Assembly (NCBI RefSeq): GCF_011008565.1
Contig: NZ_JAAIWK010000004.1
Coordinates: 62,001-126,000 of the forward strand
Length of the DNA: 64,000 nucleotides
Direction: 5' to 3'
From: Heyndrickxia ginsengihumi
GTDB taxonomy: Bacteria > Bacillota > Bacilli > Bacillales > Bacillaceae_C
Below are positions 15,926-25,223 of this stretch, piece after piece. The translations under genes were made by a program, and so were the position numbers. The notes beneath the pieces were generated by a model, which worked only from the letters and a program-made list of their open reading frames with translations, had not been told where the DNA came from and ran no database searches. Each line of letters begins with the position of its first letter. Within the stretch, counting starts at the first letter, position 1.

Positions 15926-16489
15926 ATGATGAACTACAACATTCGCGGTGAAAACATTGAGGTTACTCCAGCTCTACGAGATTACGTTGAAAAGAAAATT
16001 AGCAAACTTGACCGTTATTTTCTTGAAACGTTAAACACTGATGTTCATGTGAATTTGAAAGTCAACCAAGATAAAACAGCGAAAGTGGAAGTTACCATTC
16101 CTTTACCACAATTAGTGCTTCGTGCAGAAGAAGTACATGAAGATATGTATGCAGCCATTGATTTAATTGTCGATAAGCTTGAACGGCAAATCCGTAAACA
16201 TAAAACAAAAGTAAATCGTAAAATGCGTGAAAAAGGAACAACAAAGGAATTCTTCAAACCAGTTGCTGTTAATCTTGAAGCTGAAGCTGAAACCGATAAG
16301 GATGATGCAGAGCTGCCAATTGTGCGGACCAAACATTTTAATTTAAAACCGATGGATAGTGAGGAAGCGGTTTTGCAAATGAACTTACTTGGCCATAACT
16401 TCTTCATTTATACAGATGCAGAAACCAACCATACCAATATTGTCTATAAACGTAAAGACGGAAAATATGGGCTTATTGAAACAAAATAA
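15926..16489 (+). CDS. hpf: Long-form ribosome hibernation promoting factor HPF
   Basis: HPF binds the small ribosomal subunit and joins two 70S particles into inactive 100S dimers in stationary phase or stress. The 187 residues hold the N-terminal binding domain (NYNIRGENIEVTPALRDYVE at residues 3-22; DMYAAIDLIVDKLERQIRKH near residue 73) and the C-terminal dimerisation domain of the long form (VRTKHFNLKPMDSEEAVLQM, from about residue 132). AGGAGGGG lies before two consecutive ATG codons (15926 and 15929). It is upstream of secA as in B. subtilis, where it is YvyD. No clear sigma-B or sigma-H promoter is visible. Confidence 0.96.
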   Translation: MMNYNIRGENIEVTPALRDYVEKKISKLDRYFLETLNTDVHVNLKVNQDKTAKVEVTIPLPQLVLRAEEVHEDMYAAIDLIVDKLERQIRKHKTKVNRKMREKGTTKEFFKPVAVNLEAEAETDKDDAELPIVRTKHFNLKPMDSEEAVLQMNLLGHNFFIYTDAETNHTNIVYKRKDGKYGLIETK

Positions 16490-16498
16490 AGTTGAACA

Positions 16499-16534
16499 AC
16501 ACCCGCGATAACGAATTATATCGCGGGTGTTTTA
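16499..16534 (+). terminator. Terminator after hpf
   Basis: ACACCCGCGATA (16499-16510) pairs perfectly with TATCGCGGGTGT (16519-16530), followed by TTTAATAA. It is a GC-rich 12-base-pair intrinsic terminator 10 bases after the stop. Confidence 0.92.
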
Positions 16535-16576
16535 ATAAGGTGAGTGATCGCTGACCCCTTTAGGAGAGTGAAGAAA

Positions 16577-18187
16577 ATGAAACCAGATTTTTTGTATCAT
16601 CCTTATTCGTCAACAAGAAATACTGTATTTGCTAAAAATGGCATGGTGGCGACATCACAGCCACTGGCAGCACAGGCAGGGCTGGAAATGCTACAAAAAG
16701 GTGGAAATGCAATTGATGCGGCGATTGCGACGGCTGCCGCTTTAACGGTTGTGGAACCTACCTCAAACGGAATTGGTGGAGATGCATTTGCACTTGTTTG
16801 GACAAATGGAACATTACATGGCTTAAATGCAAGTGGTCCCGCTCCTCAATCGATCTCCATTGATTCGGTGAAAGCAATGGGCTATGAAAATATGCCGACT
16901 CATGGCGTGATTCCGATTACTGTTCCAGGTGCACCATCGGCATGGGCAGCGCTCTCGGAAAAATTTGGCGAACTTCCTTTTACAGAAGTATTAGCGCCTG
17001 CTATTCGCTATGCTGAAGAAGGCTATCCGTTAACTCCAACATTAGGGAAGTATTGGAAAATGGCATATCATCGCTTTACAGAAATGTTTCAAGAGGAAGT
17101 TTTCCAGCCGTGGTTTGATACATTTGCCCCCAATCATAAAGTTCCTGAAATAGGTGATGTATGGAAATCGCAAGGCCATGCGGATACGCTAAAGGAAATT
17201 GCTAAAACAAGAGCTGAAAGTTTTTATAGAGGTAATCTGGCAGCGAATATTAGTGATCATGTACAAAAATTTGGTGGCTTTTTATCAAAAGAGGATTTGG
17301 CCTCATACTATCCAGAATGGGTTGAGCCGATTTCAACGAATTACCGAGGTTACGATGTTTGGGAGATCCCTCCAAATGGGCAAGGATTAATTGCTTTGAT
17401 GGCATTGAATATTGTAGGCGGCTTCCAATTCAGTGAAAAAGACTGCGTTGATACATATCATAAACAAATGGAAGCAATGAAGCTCGCTTTCACAGATGGA
17501 AAAGTATATATTACTGATGGCAACGAAATGGCGGCAGAAGTGAAAGATTTATTGTCAGAAGAGTATGCTCAAAAACGACGTGCTTTCATCCAAGATGAAG
17601 CGATCTTTCCGAAGCCTTCTGAGTTTACAAAAAGCGGAACAGTCTATTTAGCAGCCGCTGATCGCTACGGGAACATGGTATCTTATATTCAAAGTAACTA
17701 CATGGGATTCGGTTCAGGAGTTGTCATACCTGGAACAGGCATTGCTTTACAAAACCGTGGTCATGATTTTTCTTTAGATCCTACTCATGCAAATGCCTTA
17801 AAGCCTGGGAAAAAAACTTATCACACAATTATTCCTGGATTTCTAACAAAAGATGGTCAGGCTGTAGGGCCTTTTGGAGTGATGGGCGGATATATGCAGC
17901 CGCAAGGTCATTTGCAAGTCATTATGAATACGATTGACTTTCATCTTCATCCACAGCAAGCTCTAGACGCTCCTCGGTGGCAGTGGATAGAAGGGAAAAA
18001 AATATTAGTTGAACCCTCATTTCCAAACCATTTGGTGCAAGCACTTATTCGCAAGGGTCATCAAATTGAAATTGCAAACGACAGCGGCCATTTTGGACGT
18101 GGGCAAATCATTTGGAGGAATCCTGATACAGGTGTTTTAATGGGAGGAACAGAATCGCGGACAGATGGAACAATCGCAGCATGGTAA
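16577..18187 (+). CDS. Gamma-glutamyltransferase family protein, YwrD-like
   Basis: A 536-residue Ntn-hydrolase. Gamma-glutamyltransferases hydrolyse or transfer the gamma-glutamyl group of glutathione-like compounds after self-cleavage into two subunits. The N-terminal LQKGGNAIDAAIATAAALTV (about residues 38-57) and SNGIGGDAFALV are family motifs. The nucleophile is expected at Thr of SGTVYLAAADRYGNMVS (about residue 356), which would follow autocleavage before Thr. No signal peptide is present, so unlike secreted GGT this form is probably cytoplasmic, as for YwrD. GGAGAG lies 8 bases before ATG 16577; the in-frame ATG at 16544 lacks a site. The gene interrupts the usual hpf-secA neighbourhood and is flanked by similar TGACCCCTTTA strings at 16551 and within the downstream palindrome. 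Confidence 0.87.
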   Translation: MKPDFLYHPYSSTRNTVFAKNGMVATSQPLAAQAGLEMLQKGGNAIDAAIATAAALTVVEPTSNGIGGDAFALVWTNGTLHGLNASGPAPQSISIDSVKAMGYENMPTHGVIPITVPGAPSAWAALSEKFGELPFTEVLAPAIRYAEEGYPLTPTLGKYWKMAYHRFTEMFQEEVFQPWFDTFAPNHKVPEIGDVWKSQGHADTLKEIAKTRAESFYRGNLAANISDHVQKFGGFLSKEDLASYYPEWVEPISTNYRGYDVWEIPPNGQGLIALMALNIVGGFQFSEKDCVDTYHKQMEAMKLAFTDGKVYITDGNEMAAEVKDLLSEEYAQKRRAFIQDEAIFPKPSEFTKSGTVYLAAADRYGNMVSYIQSNYMGFGSGVVIPGTGIALQNRGHDFSLDPTHANALKPGKKTYHTIIPGFLTKDGQAVGPFGVMGGYMQPQGHLQVIMNTIDFHLHPQQALDAPRWQWIEGKKILVEPSFPNHLVQALIRKGHQIEIANDSGHFGRGQIIWRNPDTGVLMGGTESRTDGTIAAW

Positions 18188-18188
18188 A

Positions 18189-18236
18189 GGTGCCTGACCC
18201 CTTTAATGCTTCAAGGCATTAAAGGGGTCAGGCACC
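18189..18236. terminator. Perfect 21-base-pair palindrome after the GGT gene
   Basis: 18189-18209 (begins GGTGCCTGACCCC) is the exact reverse complement of 18216-18236 with a 6-base loop. The only tail is TGTTGT, so termination by this hairpin alone is uncertain. The GGTGCCTGACCCC string is a motif I recognise as recurring in intergenic repeats of Bacillales. Confidence 0.75.
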
Positions 18237-18469
18237 TGTTGTATATAGGGATTTTCAGTGTTAAAATGAAAAAAGGTGTATTTTTTAGCATGTAGCTTAA
18301 AAATACGAAATTTCTCTATAATATGGTAAAATAGAAATTTACAGAGGAAGTTATATAATTGTAGTGGATGATGTTCTAACACTCTCGTAAGTTTCGTTTA
18401 TCAATTTAACATCATCATGAGGAGATTGGATTTGTACTCTCCTATTTGATCATAAAGGAGCGTTTTTGA

Positions 18470-20983
18470 ATGGTAGCATTTTTAGATAAAGTGTTTGATG
18501 CCAACAAACGTGAAATCAAGCGTCTTGAGAAAAAAGCCAATCAGATCGAAAGTTTAGCAGCTGATATGGAAAAGCTCTCAGACGATCAATTACGTCAAAA
18601 AACAGAAGAATTTAAGCAACGCTATCAAAATGGTGAAACATTAGATGATTTATTAGTTGAAGCTTTCGCTGTTGTGCGCGAAGGAGCAAAGCGGGTGCTC
18701 GGTCTTTACCCTTATCATGTGCAATTAATGGGTGGGATTACGCTTCATGAAGGTAATATTGCGGAGATGAAAACCGGTGAAGGTAAAACATTAACAGCAA
18801 CGATGCCTGTTTATTTAAATGCATTATCAGGCAAAGGTGTTCACGTTGTTACTGTCAATGAATATTTAGCTAGCCGTGATGCCAGTGAGATGGGGGAACT
18901 TTATCAATTTCTTGGCTTAACAGTTGGACTAAATTTAAACAGTATGTCAAGTGAAGAAAAACAGCAAGCATATGCTGCAGACATCACATATGGAACAAAT
19001 AACGAATTTGGTTTCGACTATCTTCGTGACAATATGGTTGTTTATTTGGAACAAAAGGTTCAGCGGCCTCTTCACTTTGCTGTCATCGATGAAGTTGACT
19101 CGATTTTAATTGATGAAGCCCGTACCCCTTTAATCATTTCTGGACAGGCTGAAAAATCAACGAAGCTATATACGCAAGCAAATGCCTTTGTTCGTACTTT
19201 AAATAAAGAAACAGATTACACTTATGATGAAAAAACGAAAAGTGTACTGCTTACTGAAGAAGGAATTACAAAGGCAGAAAAATATTTCGGCTTGAAAAAC
19301 TTATTTGATATTAACAATGTAACGATCAACCATCATATTAACCAAGCATTAAAAGCAATCGTAAGTATGCATCGTGATGTTGATTATGTCGTGCAAGATG
19401 GTGAAATTGTCATTGTAGACCAATTCACAGGTCGTTTAATGAAGGGCCGTCGTTTCAGCGAAGGATTGCACCAAGCAATTGAAGCGAAAGAGGCTGTTGA
19501 AATTCAAAATGAAAGTATGACGATGGCAACAATCACTTTCCAAAACTATTTCCGTATGTATGAGAAACTTGCCGGGATGACTGGGACAGCGAAAACGGAA
19601 GAGGAAGAGTTCCGCAACATCTATAATATGAAGGTTGTTGTCATTCCGACGAACCGTCCAATTGTTCGTGATGACAGGCCAGATCTCATTTACACAACGA
19701 TGGAAGGAAAGTTCAAGGCCGTTGTTGAAGACATTAAACAACGTTATGATCTCGGACAACCAGTGCTTGTTGGTACCGTTGCAATTGAAACATCAGAATT
19801 AATTTCTGCAATGTTGAAAAAGAAAGGTGTACCGCATAATGTTTTAAATGCGAAAAACCATGAGCGTGAAGCTGAAATTATTGCTCAAGCTGGTCAGCGC
19901 GGGGCGGTTACGATCGCAACAAACATGGCAGGTCGTGGTACAGATATTAAATTGGGCGAAGGCGTCGTCCAACTTGGCGGTTTAGCTGTAATTGGTACGG
20001 AGCGTCATGAATCAAGACGTATTGATAATCAGCTCCGTGGACGTTCCGGACGTCAAGGAGATCCTGGTATTACCCAATTTTATTTATCAATGGAAGACGA
20101 ATTAATGCGTCGTTTCGGTTCAGATAATATGAAGAGTATGATGGAAAGACTCGGCATGGACGATAATCAGCCGATTCAAAGTAAAATGGTATCAAAGGCT
20201 GTTGAGTCTGCACAAAAACGTGTCGAAGGAAACAACTTTGATGCGCGTAAACAATTATTGCAATACGATGATGTGTTGAGACAACAACGTGAAATCATTT
20301 ACAATCAACGGAACGAAGTATTAACTTCTGAAAACTTGCGTGAAATTGTTGAAAATATGATCAAATCCGTTATTCAAAGAACAGTTGGTCTCAATGCCCC
20401 TGAACATGAAGATGAAGAAGAATGGAATCTTCAAGGGATTGTTGATTATGTTCATGCGAATCTGTTACCTGAAGGGGATATTACATTAAGCGATCTTCGC
20501 GGTAAAGACCCAGAAGAGATGGTTGACCTTATTTTTACAAAAGTAAAACTGCGTTACAATGAAAAAGAAGAAGCATTTGGACAAGAAAACATGCGCGAAT
20601 TCGAAAAGGTGATTTTACTTCGTTCAGTTGATTCGAAGTGGATTGATCATATTGATGCGATGGATCATCTTCGCCAAGGGATTCATTTACGTGCATATGG
20701 TCAAATTGATCCATTGCGTGAATATCAATCTGAAGGCTTCGCAATGTTTGAACAAATGATTGCTGCGATCGAAGAAGATACAGCGAAATATATTATGAAA
20801 GCTGAAATTCAAGAAAATCTTGAAAGAGAAGAAGTGGCAAAAGGACAGGCAGTCGTTCCAATCGAGGAAGGCGAAAAGATTAAGAAAAGACCTGTTCGCA
20901 GAAAAGCGCAAGTTGGAAGAAATGCGCTCTGTCCATGCGGAAGCGGGAAAAAATATAAAAACTGCCACGGTAAAATGGAATAA
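18470..20983 (+). CDS. secA: Preprotein translocase ATPase SecA
   Basis: SecA drives secretory proteins through the SecYEG channel using ATP. The 837 residues (841 in B. subtilis) include Walker A at [11 protein letters not shown] (about residues 100-110), the DEVD box with [11 protein letters not shown] (about 207-226), motif GRGTDIKLG (about 489) and [13 protein letters not shown] (about 522). The C-terminal zinc-binding tail is [13 protein letters not shown] (about 820-832), which also binds SecB or ribosomes. AAAGGAG lies 9 bases before the ATG. The order hpf-secA-prfB follows B. subtilis apart from the GGT insertion. Confidence 0.99.
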   Translation: MVAFLDKVFDANKREIKRLEKKANQIESLAADMEKLSDDQLRQKTEEFKQRYQNGETLDDLLVEAFAVVREGAKRVLGLYPYHVQLMGGITLHEGNIAEMKTGEGKTLTATMPVYLNALSGKGVHVVTVNEYLASRDASEMGELYQFLGLTVGLNLNSMSSEEKQQAYAADITYGTNNEFGFDYLRDNMVVYLEQKVQRPLHFAVIDEVDSILIDEARTPLIISGQAEKSTKLYTQANAFVRTLNKETDYTYDEKTKSVLLTEEGITKAEKYFGLKNLFDINNVTINHHINQALKAIVSMHRDVDYVVQDGEIVIVDQFTGRLMKGRRFSEGLHQAIEAKEAVEIQNESMTMATITFQNYFRMYEKLAGMTGTAKTEEEEFRNIYNMKVVVIPTNRPIVRDDRPDLIYTTMEGKFKAVVEDIKQRYDLGQPVLVGTVAIETSELISAMLKKKGVPHNVLNAKNHEREAEIIAQAGQRGAVTIATNMAGRGTDIKLGEGVVQLGGLAVIGTERHESRRIDNQLRGRSGRQGDPGITQFYLSMEDELMRRFGSDNMKSMMERLGMDDNQPIQSKMVSKAVESAQKRVEGNNFDARKQLLQYDDVLRQQREIIYNQRNEVLTSENLREIVENMIKSVIQRTVGLNAPEHEDEEEWNLQGIVDYVHANLLPEGDITLSDLRGKDPEEMVDLIFTKVKLRYNEKEEAFGQENMREFEKVILLRSVDSKWIDHIDAMDHLRQGIHLRAYGQIDPLREYQSEGFAMFEQMIAAIEEDTAKYIMKAEIQENLEREEVAKGQAVVPIEEGEKIKKRPVRRKAQVGRNALCPCGSGKKYKNCHGKME

Positions 20984-20994
20984 GTAGTTTGAAG

Positions 20995-21030
20995 TCTGAC
21001 ATCACATTGTTGTGATGGTCAGATTTCTTT
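20995..21030 (+). terminator. Terminator between secA and prfB
   Basis: TCTGACATCACA (20995-21006) pairs with TGTGATGGTCAGA (21011-21023) with a single bulged G, followed by TTTCTTT. It lies 27 bases before the prfB start, so prfB depends on read-through or a promoter not recognised. Confidence 0.78.
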
Positions 21031-21056
21031 ATGAAATTTATATGAGGTGATCTTAA

Positions 21057-22158
21057 ATGGAATTATCAGAAATTCGATTAGAGCTTGAAAATACAGCCAA
21101 GAAATTGGCGGACTTTAGGGGGTCTCTTTGAATTAGAAACAAAAGAGACTCGTATTGCGGAATTAGACGAAATGATGCTGGACCCACATTTTTGGGATGA
21201 TCAGCAAGGAGCGCAAAAAGTAATTAATGAGGCAAATGGCTTAAAAGAGCTTGTGAACGTTTATCACGATCTTATTGAGTCACAGGAAAACCTGGAGTTA
21301 ACTTATGAATTGATTAAAGAAGAAAATGATCCAGAGTTACAGCAAGAATTAGAAGCAGAACTGCATGAATTTGTTGAAAAACTAAATGAATATGAACTTC
21401 AATTATTATTAAATGGTCCATATGATGCAAATAATGCAATTTTAGAGCTTCATCCAGGTGCTGGCGGTACGGAGTCACAAGACTGGGGTTCTATGCTTCT
21501 TCGCATGTATACACGATGGGGTGAAAAGAAGGGGTTCAAGGTTGAAACGTTGGACTATCTTCCTGGAGATGAAGCAGGGATTAAAAGTGTGACATTGCTG
21601 TTTAAAGGACATAATGCATATGGTTATTTGAAGGCGGAAAAAGGGGTTCATCGCCTCGTTCGTATCTCTCCTTTCGATGCTTCCGGACGCCGGCACACAT
21701 CCTTCGTTTCTTGTGATGTCATGCCTGAATTTGATGATGATATTGAAATCGAAATCCGAACGGAAGATTTACGAATTGATACGTATCGTGCAAGCGGTGC
21801 TGGTGGTCAGCATATTAACAAAACAGAATCTGCTGTACGTATCACACATATTCCAACAGGTATCGTTGTTTCTTGTCAATCTGAACGTTCGCAAATTCAA
21901 AACCGTGAACACGCAATGAAAATGTTGAAGGCGAAATTGTACCAAAAAGAATTAGAAGAACAAGAAAAGGCATTGGCTGAAATACGCGGTGAACAAAAAG
22001 AAATTGGCTGGGGTAGCCAAATTCGTTCATATGTATTCCATCCGTACTCCATGGTAAAAGACCATCGGACAAATGCTGAAACAGGAAATACGCAGGCAGT
22101 CATGGACGGTGACATCGATATGTTCATCGACGCGTATTTACGTTCGAAAATTTCTTAA
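21057..22158 (+). CDS. prfB: Peptide chain release factor 2 (programmed +1 frameshift)
   Basis: RF2 releases the peptide at UGA and UAA. Translation begins at ATG 21057 ([12 protein letters not shown]) and runs 24 codons to an in-frame TGA at 21129. After a +1 shift at CTT it continues at GAA 21130 to 22158, giving 366 residues, equal to B. subtilis RF2. The GGQ catalytic motif lies in [15 protein letters not shown] (about residue 247) and the stop-recognition SPF in [12 protein letters not shown] (about residue 206). The ribosome binding site is AGGTGA before 21057. An apparent start at 21085 in the second frame is not used. Confidence 0.97.
21117..21131 (+). other. Programmed +1 frameshift site of prfB
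   Basis: The Shine-Dalgarno-like AGGGGG (21117-21122), three spacer bases, the slippery CTT (21126-21128) and the stop TGA (21129-21131) form the classical RF2 autoregulatory site. Low RF2 lets the ribosome pause at TGA and slip forward, so RF2 controls its own synthesis. Confidence 0.97.
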
Positions 22159-22169
22159 TGAATTTGAGC

Positions 22170-22279
22170 CTATCTCATAAGTGCCGGTTTGGCACCAACT
22201 ATCACCATATGATGATTTAAACATCTTTTCTCGTATATGGCGATTGCAGGTGCCTAGCACTTATAGAGATAGTTTTTTT
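22170..22279 (+). terminator. Nested long hairpin with T run after prfB
   Basis: CTATCTCATAAGTGC (22170-22184) pairs with GCACTTATAGAGATAG (22257-22272, one bulge), followed by seven Ts. Inside it GGCACC (22191-22196) pairs with GGTGCC (22248-22253), and ATCACCATAT (22201-22210) pairs with ATATGGCGAT (22235-22244) with one mismatch. The whole is a 110-base imperfect palindrome, larger than a terminator needs to be. It could be a miniature mobile repeat or a structured RNA. Confidence 0.7.
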
Positions 22280-22403
22280 ATGCGTAAAAATACATTCGTA
22301 TGAGACGTCATCGCTTTGGAAAATTAAGTTCTACTAAATTAAGCAAATAGATCTGATTTTCTGGAAGAATGAGGCGCTTACGTTTTCAATGTGAGGGTGA
22401 ACT

Positions 22404-23267
22404 ATGAAGAAGAAAAGAAATCGGCAAACAAATCAATTACATTCAAAACTGCTGGAACTGGTTTATATTTTAATCGGCTCTACGATTATCGCTATTTCAT
22501 TTAATGTGTTTCTTTTGCCAAATCAAGTTGCCTCTGGAGGGGTCAGTGGTATTAGTACAATTCTTCACGGGTTATTTGGCTGGAAACCAGCATATGTGCA
22601 ATGGGCTTTAAATATCCCGCTCTTTATCGCTGGTTTAATCTTTTTAGGTTATCAATTTGCGATAAAAACGTTAATCGGGACGTTCTTTTTACCGTTTGTC
22701 GTTATTTTGACGGAGCATTGGCAGCCATGGACGCATAATCCTCTACTTGCATCTATCTTTGGCGGCATTGGCGTTGGCTTAGGGCTAGGGATTGTCTTTC
22801 TAGGACAAGCTTCTACTGGTGGAACGGATTTAGCTGCGCAAATCATTCATAAATTCACAGGTCTCTCATTAGGCAAATGTGTCGCAGTGATTGACGGTCT
22901 TGTTGTGTTATCAGCTGCAATTGTATTTGATATTGAAAAGGGATTATACGCTATTATCGCTTTATTTGTTACGAGTAAAACAATTGATTTTGTTCAAGTA
23001 GGATTTAATCGTTCGAAAAACGTTCTAATCATTTCTGATAAACATGCAGCAATCCGCGAAGAAATTTTGCACAACATCGACCGTGGTGTTACGAAATTAC
23101 AAGCTTTTGGCGGATTTACAGAACAAGAAAAGCCAATACTAATGTGTGTCATTGATCAATCTGAATTTACAAAACTGAAGCAGCTTGTCAAAACAATTGA
23201 TGGAAATGCCTTTGTTATTGTAATGGATGCTGCCGAAGTGCTTGGAGAAGGTTTCAACACTCCGTAA
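22404..23267 (+). CDS. YitT family membrane protein
   Basis: A 287-residue integral membrane protein of the YitT/DUF161 family with a C-terminal DUF2179 domain. Five or six hydrophobic segments lie between residues 18 and 190, with glycine-rich signatures NQVASGGVSGISTILHG (residues 41-57) and GQASTGGTDLAAQIIHK (about 135-151). The soluble C-terminal part (residues 200-287, VLIISDKHAAIREEILHNID) resembles a regulatory cytosolic domain. The transported substrate is unknown. The position between prfB and cccB matches YvjA of B. subtilis. GAGGGTGA precedes the ATG. Confidence 0.88.
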   Translation: MKKKRNRQTNQLHSKLLELVYILIGSTIIAISFNVFLLPNQVASGGVSGISTILHGLFGWKPAYVQWALNIPLFIAGLIFLGYQFAIKTLIGTFFLPFVVILTEHWQPWTHNPLLASIFGGIGVGLGLGIVFLGQASTGGTDLAAQIIHKFTGLSLGKCVAVIDGLVVLSAAIVFDIEKGLYAIIALFVTSKTIDFVQVGFNRSKNVLIISDKHAAIREEILHNIDRGVTKLQAFGGFTEQEKPILMCVIDQSEFTKLKQLVKTIDGNAFVIVMDAAEVLGEGFNTP

Positions 23268-23312
23268 TGGCTATAATAACAAATAACTCTATGAAAAATG
23301 GAGGTATAAAGA

Positions 23313-23642
23313 GTGAAGAAATGTCTCAGTGCGATGATAGGAATTTTTCTTACCATCAATCTTTCTGCCTGTGGGAATGGTTCGAGTAATAATGGCAATA
23401 ATTCAACAAGTGCTGGCGATGCTGAAACAATCTTCAATCAGAAATGTTCAAGCTGCCATGGGCAAAATCTCGAAGGAAATGTAGGGCCAAGTCTAAAACA
23501 TGCTGGCTCAGATTTAAGTGAGAAAGAAATTTTAACGATCATTGAAAAAGGAAAATCTGGTGATAAAGGCGGTATGCCAGGAGGGCTAATTAAAGGCGAC
23601 GATGCCAAGAAAGTAGCAAAATGGCTGTCTGACAAGAAATAG
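23313..23642 (+). CDS. cccB: Lipoprotein cytochrome c-551
   Basis: A 109-residue, membrane-anchored c-type cytochrome that carries electrons outside the cytoplasmic membrane. The lipobox LSAC (residues 17-20) predicts lipid attachment at Cys20. The haem site is CSSCH (about residues 46-50), and the distal Met ligand is probably in GGMPGG (near residue 86). A Ser/Asn-rich linker separates the anchor from the haem domain. The start is GTG at 23313, 8 bases after GGAGG. The gene precedes ftsEX in B. subtilis; here an insertion-sequence remnant lies between. A terminator follows directly. Confidence 0.95.
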   Translation: MKKCLSAMIGIFLTINLSACGNGSSNNGNNSTSAGDAETIFNQKCSSCHGQNLEGNVGPSLKHAGSDLSEKEILTIIEKGKSGDKGGMPGGLIKGDDAKKVAKWLSDKK

Positions 23643-23647
23643 TGATA

Positions 23648-23680
23648 AATGGAGTGCAACTGACTGCACTCCATTTTATT
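23648..23680 (+). terminator. Terminator after cccB
   Basis: AATGGAGTGCA (23648-23658) pairs perfectly with TGCACTCCATT (23665-23675), followed by TTATTTA. It starts 6 bases after the stop codon. Confidence 0.9.
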
Positions 23681-23726
23681 TATGACTTTAGTCAGTTGAG
23701 CTCACCAAAGCGTGCGAAACAAAAAA

Positions 23727-24048
23727 CCACCTGCTACGCAGGTGGGGATCAGTCGGCTATACCAAGAAACTCACTATCTTCTATAATAGAGATTGTTCAA
23801 GCCTCTAACTATAGAAAGGAAAGTGAGTATATTGGCCAATAAAGCAAATAGCTTGGCACATCCAAAATGGATGAATAAATACCATATTATATTTACTCAC
23901 AAGTATAGACAAAAAATAATTTACAATTAATAAATATAGAAGATGCATTTGTGAAATACTGCGAATGCTTTGTCAATATAAGAATGTCCAGATAGTTGAG
24001 GGACATTTTATGCCAGATCATGTACATATGTTGGTAAGTATTCCACCT
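23727..24048 (+). mobile_element. IS200/IS605-type element remnant, left end
   Basis: A subterminal hairpin (CCACCTGC/GCAGGTGG, 23727-23745, loop TAC) is of the kind bound by Y1 transposases at the left end. The leader then folds. ACTCACT (23769-23775) pairs with AGTGAGT (23822-23828), and TTCTATA (23779-23785) pairs with TATAGAA (23810-23816), burying the AAAGGA ribosome site. This is the sequestering leader known for IS200 tnpA. The transposase reading frame follows and is broken. No right-end hairpin is seen; the element is cut by a family-A repeat. Confidence 0.78.
23832..24048 (+). pseudogene. Broken IS200-type transposase TnpA
   Basis: From a TTG at 23832 the frame encodes ANKANSLAHPKWMNKYHIIF and on to QKIIYN, then stops at TAA near 23928. 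After a frameshift the next frame gives EILRMLCQYKNVQIVEGHFM followed by the catalytic-site motif PDHVHMLVSIPPK (the HxH of Y1 transposases). At about 24048 the coding sequence ends abruptly in the palindromic repeat A2, so the region with the nucleophile Tyr is missing. The element is dead. Any frame running from 23965 through the repeat is not a real gene. Confidence 0.88.
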
Positions 24049-24243
24049 AAGATACGAACATGGCAGAAATCAGCTCCGGAAATATACGTAGACTCCTGCG
24101 GGAGGATAGGCATCGTTGAGACCCCGCAGTGCATGAGCACGAGGAGGCACACCAGCCGCCCGCGGAAAGCGAAGGATATTTCCGGAGCGGGGTTGGCGGG
24201 CAATTTCGGGGGTTCTTTCGTTCATATACTTTTGTCCCGGCTT
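24049..24243. repeat. Dispersed palindromic repeat, family A, copy A2, inside the IS200 remnant
   Basis: It matches the 36317 copy: CGAACAT-GCA-AAAT, AGCTCCGGAAATATACG, GACTCCTGCGGGAGGATAGG, GAGACCCCGCAG, CCCGCGGAAAGCGAAG, ATATTTCCGGAGCGGGGTTGG and a terminal ACTTTTGTCCCGGCTT. The outer left arm (GGCTGGGACAAAAC) is missing. This is the fullest centre in the window. The GCGGGAG and CCCGCGG parts are inverted, so the element can fold into a long hairpin. Confidence 0.8.
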
Positions 24244-24536
24244 CATTTTTTCATATTCCTCACATGGTTCCCTTCACGTACATTAAGTACTATTTACGAT
24301 TGAAACTTGTAAAAATTTAACTAAATATGTTGAAATTGAAATATAATTGTAATATTTTTGTTCATGATTCTACATAGGCATGATGTTATAATTAAATCTG
24401 TACTTTTATTCGAGAAATTACGCATTTTTCGCTTTTTTTTGTGAGAATTTTGTTGAAAAATGGCGTTTTATCTTTTTTTTAGGTGCATCACAGTCTCTCA
24501 TCTTTTAAAATGAATGAGGAAAAGTTAGGTGATTAC
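24244..24536. other. Spacer before ftsE
   Basis: AT-rich DNA with T runs near 24423 and 24474. TATAAT at 24386-24391 could be a -10 box, but no good -35 stands at the right distance. No trace of the transposase C-terminus or of an IS right end is seen here. Confidence 0.35.
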
Positions 24537-25223
24537 ATGATAGAACTACAAAATGTATATAAGAAGTATCCAAATGGCGTGATGGCTGCCAATGGATTGA
24601 ATGTAAAAATTAAACAAGGAGAATTCGTTTATGTCGTCGGTCCAAGTGGTGCCGGTAAATCTACTTTTATTAAATTAATTTATCGGGAAGAAAGACCAAC
24701 TAGCGGAACGATTATCGTGAATGGCGTCAACCTTTCAAAAATGAGGAATGGAAGAATTCCTTATTATCGAAGACAAATTGGCGTTGTATTCCAAGATTAT
24801 AAACTGCTGCCTACTTTAAATGTTTACGAAAATATTGCTTTTGCCATGGAAGTTATTGAAAAGAATCCAGCAGAGATTCGTAAACGTGTAATGGAAGTCC
24901 TTGGTCAAGTTGGTTTAACACAAAAAGCGCGGATGCTGCCGGAAGAATTATCAGGCGGTGAGCAGCAAAGGGTGTCTATTGCGAGATCGATTGTCAATAA
25001 GCCAAAAGTGGTTATTGCCGATGAACCGACAGGAAACCTTGACCCAGAAACATCTTGGGAAATTATGAAAATCCTTGATGATATAAATCAGACGGGAACG
25101 ACGATTGTTATGGCAACGCATAACCGTGAAATCGTAAATGCTATTCAACATCGTGTCATCGCTATTGAGGGCGGAAAAGTTGTCCGTGATGAAAGACAAG
25201 GAGGTTATGGATATGAAGATTAG
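24537..25223 (+). CDS. ftsE: Cell division ABC transporter ATPase FtsE
   Basis: FtsE with FtsX forms an ABC-type complex that, rather than transporting, activates cell-wall hydrolases across the membrane. The 228-residue length from ATG 24537 equals B. subtilis. Walker A is GPSGAGKST (residues 36-44), the signature motif LSGGEQQRVSIARS (about 138-151), Walker B VVIADEPTGNLDP (about 157-169) and the switch His in ATHNREIV. AGGTGA precedes the chosen ATG; an upstream frame extension to 24483 adds residues absent from relatives. The 3' end overlaps ftsX by 11 bases. Confidence 0.97.
   Translation: MIELQNVYKKYPNGVMAANGLNVKIKQGEFVYVVGPSGAGKSTFIKLIYREERPTSGTIIVNGVNLSKMRNGRIPYYRRQIGVVFQDYKLLPTLNVYENIAFAMEVIEKNPAEIRKRVMEVLGQVGLTQKARMLPEELSGGEQQRVSIARSIVNKPKVVIADEPTGNLDPETSWEIMKILDDINQTGTTIVMATHNREIVNAIQHRVIAIEGGKVVRDERQGGYGYED

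Noticed and set aside
16045-16407. 120-codon minus-strand frame opposite hpf
   Set aside because: A shadow of a well-supported gene; no ribosome binding site and Ser/Ala-rich composition of an antisense frame.
21085-22158. prfB as a simple gene starting at 21085
   Set aside because: The true start is 21057 in another frame; the AGGGGG, CTT, TGA frameshift site explains the break, and the conserved first 24 residues are encoded before it.
23965-24303. Open frame of 112 codons running from the IS200 transposase into the repeat
   Set aside because: The first 28 codons are a transposase fragment and the rest translates palindromic repeat A2; it lacks a start signal and has no protein-like composition.
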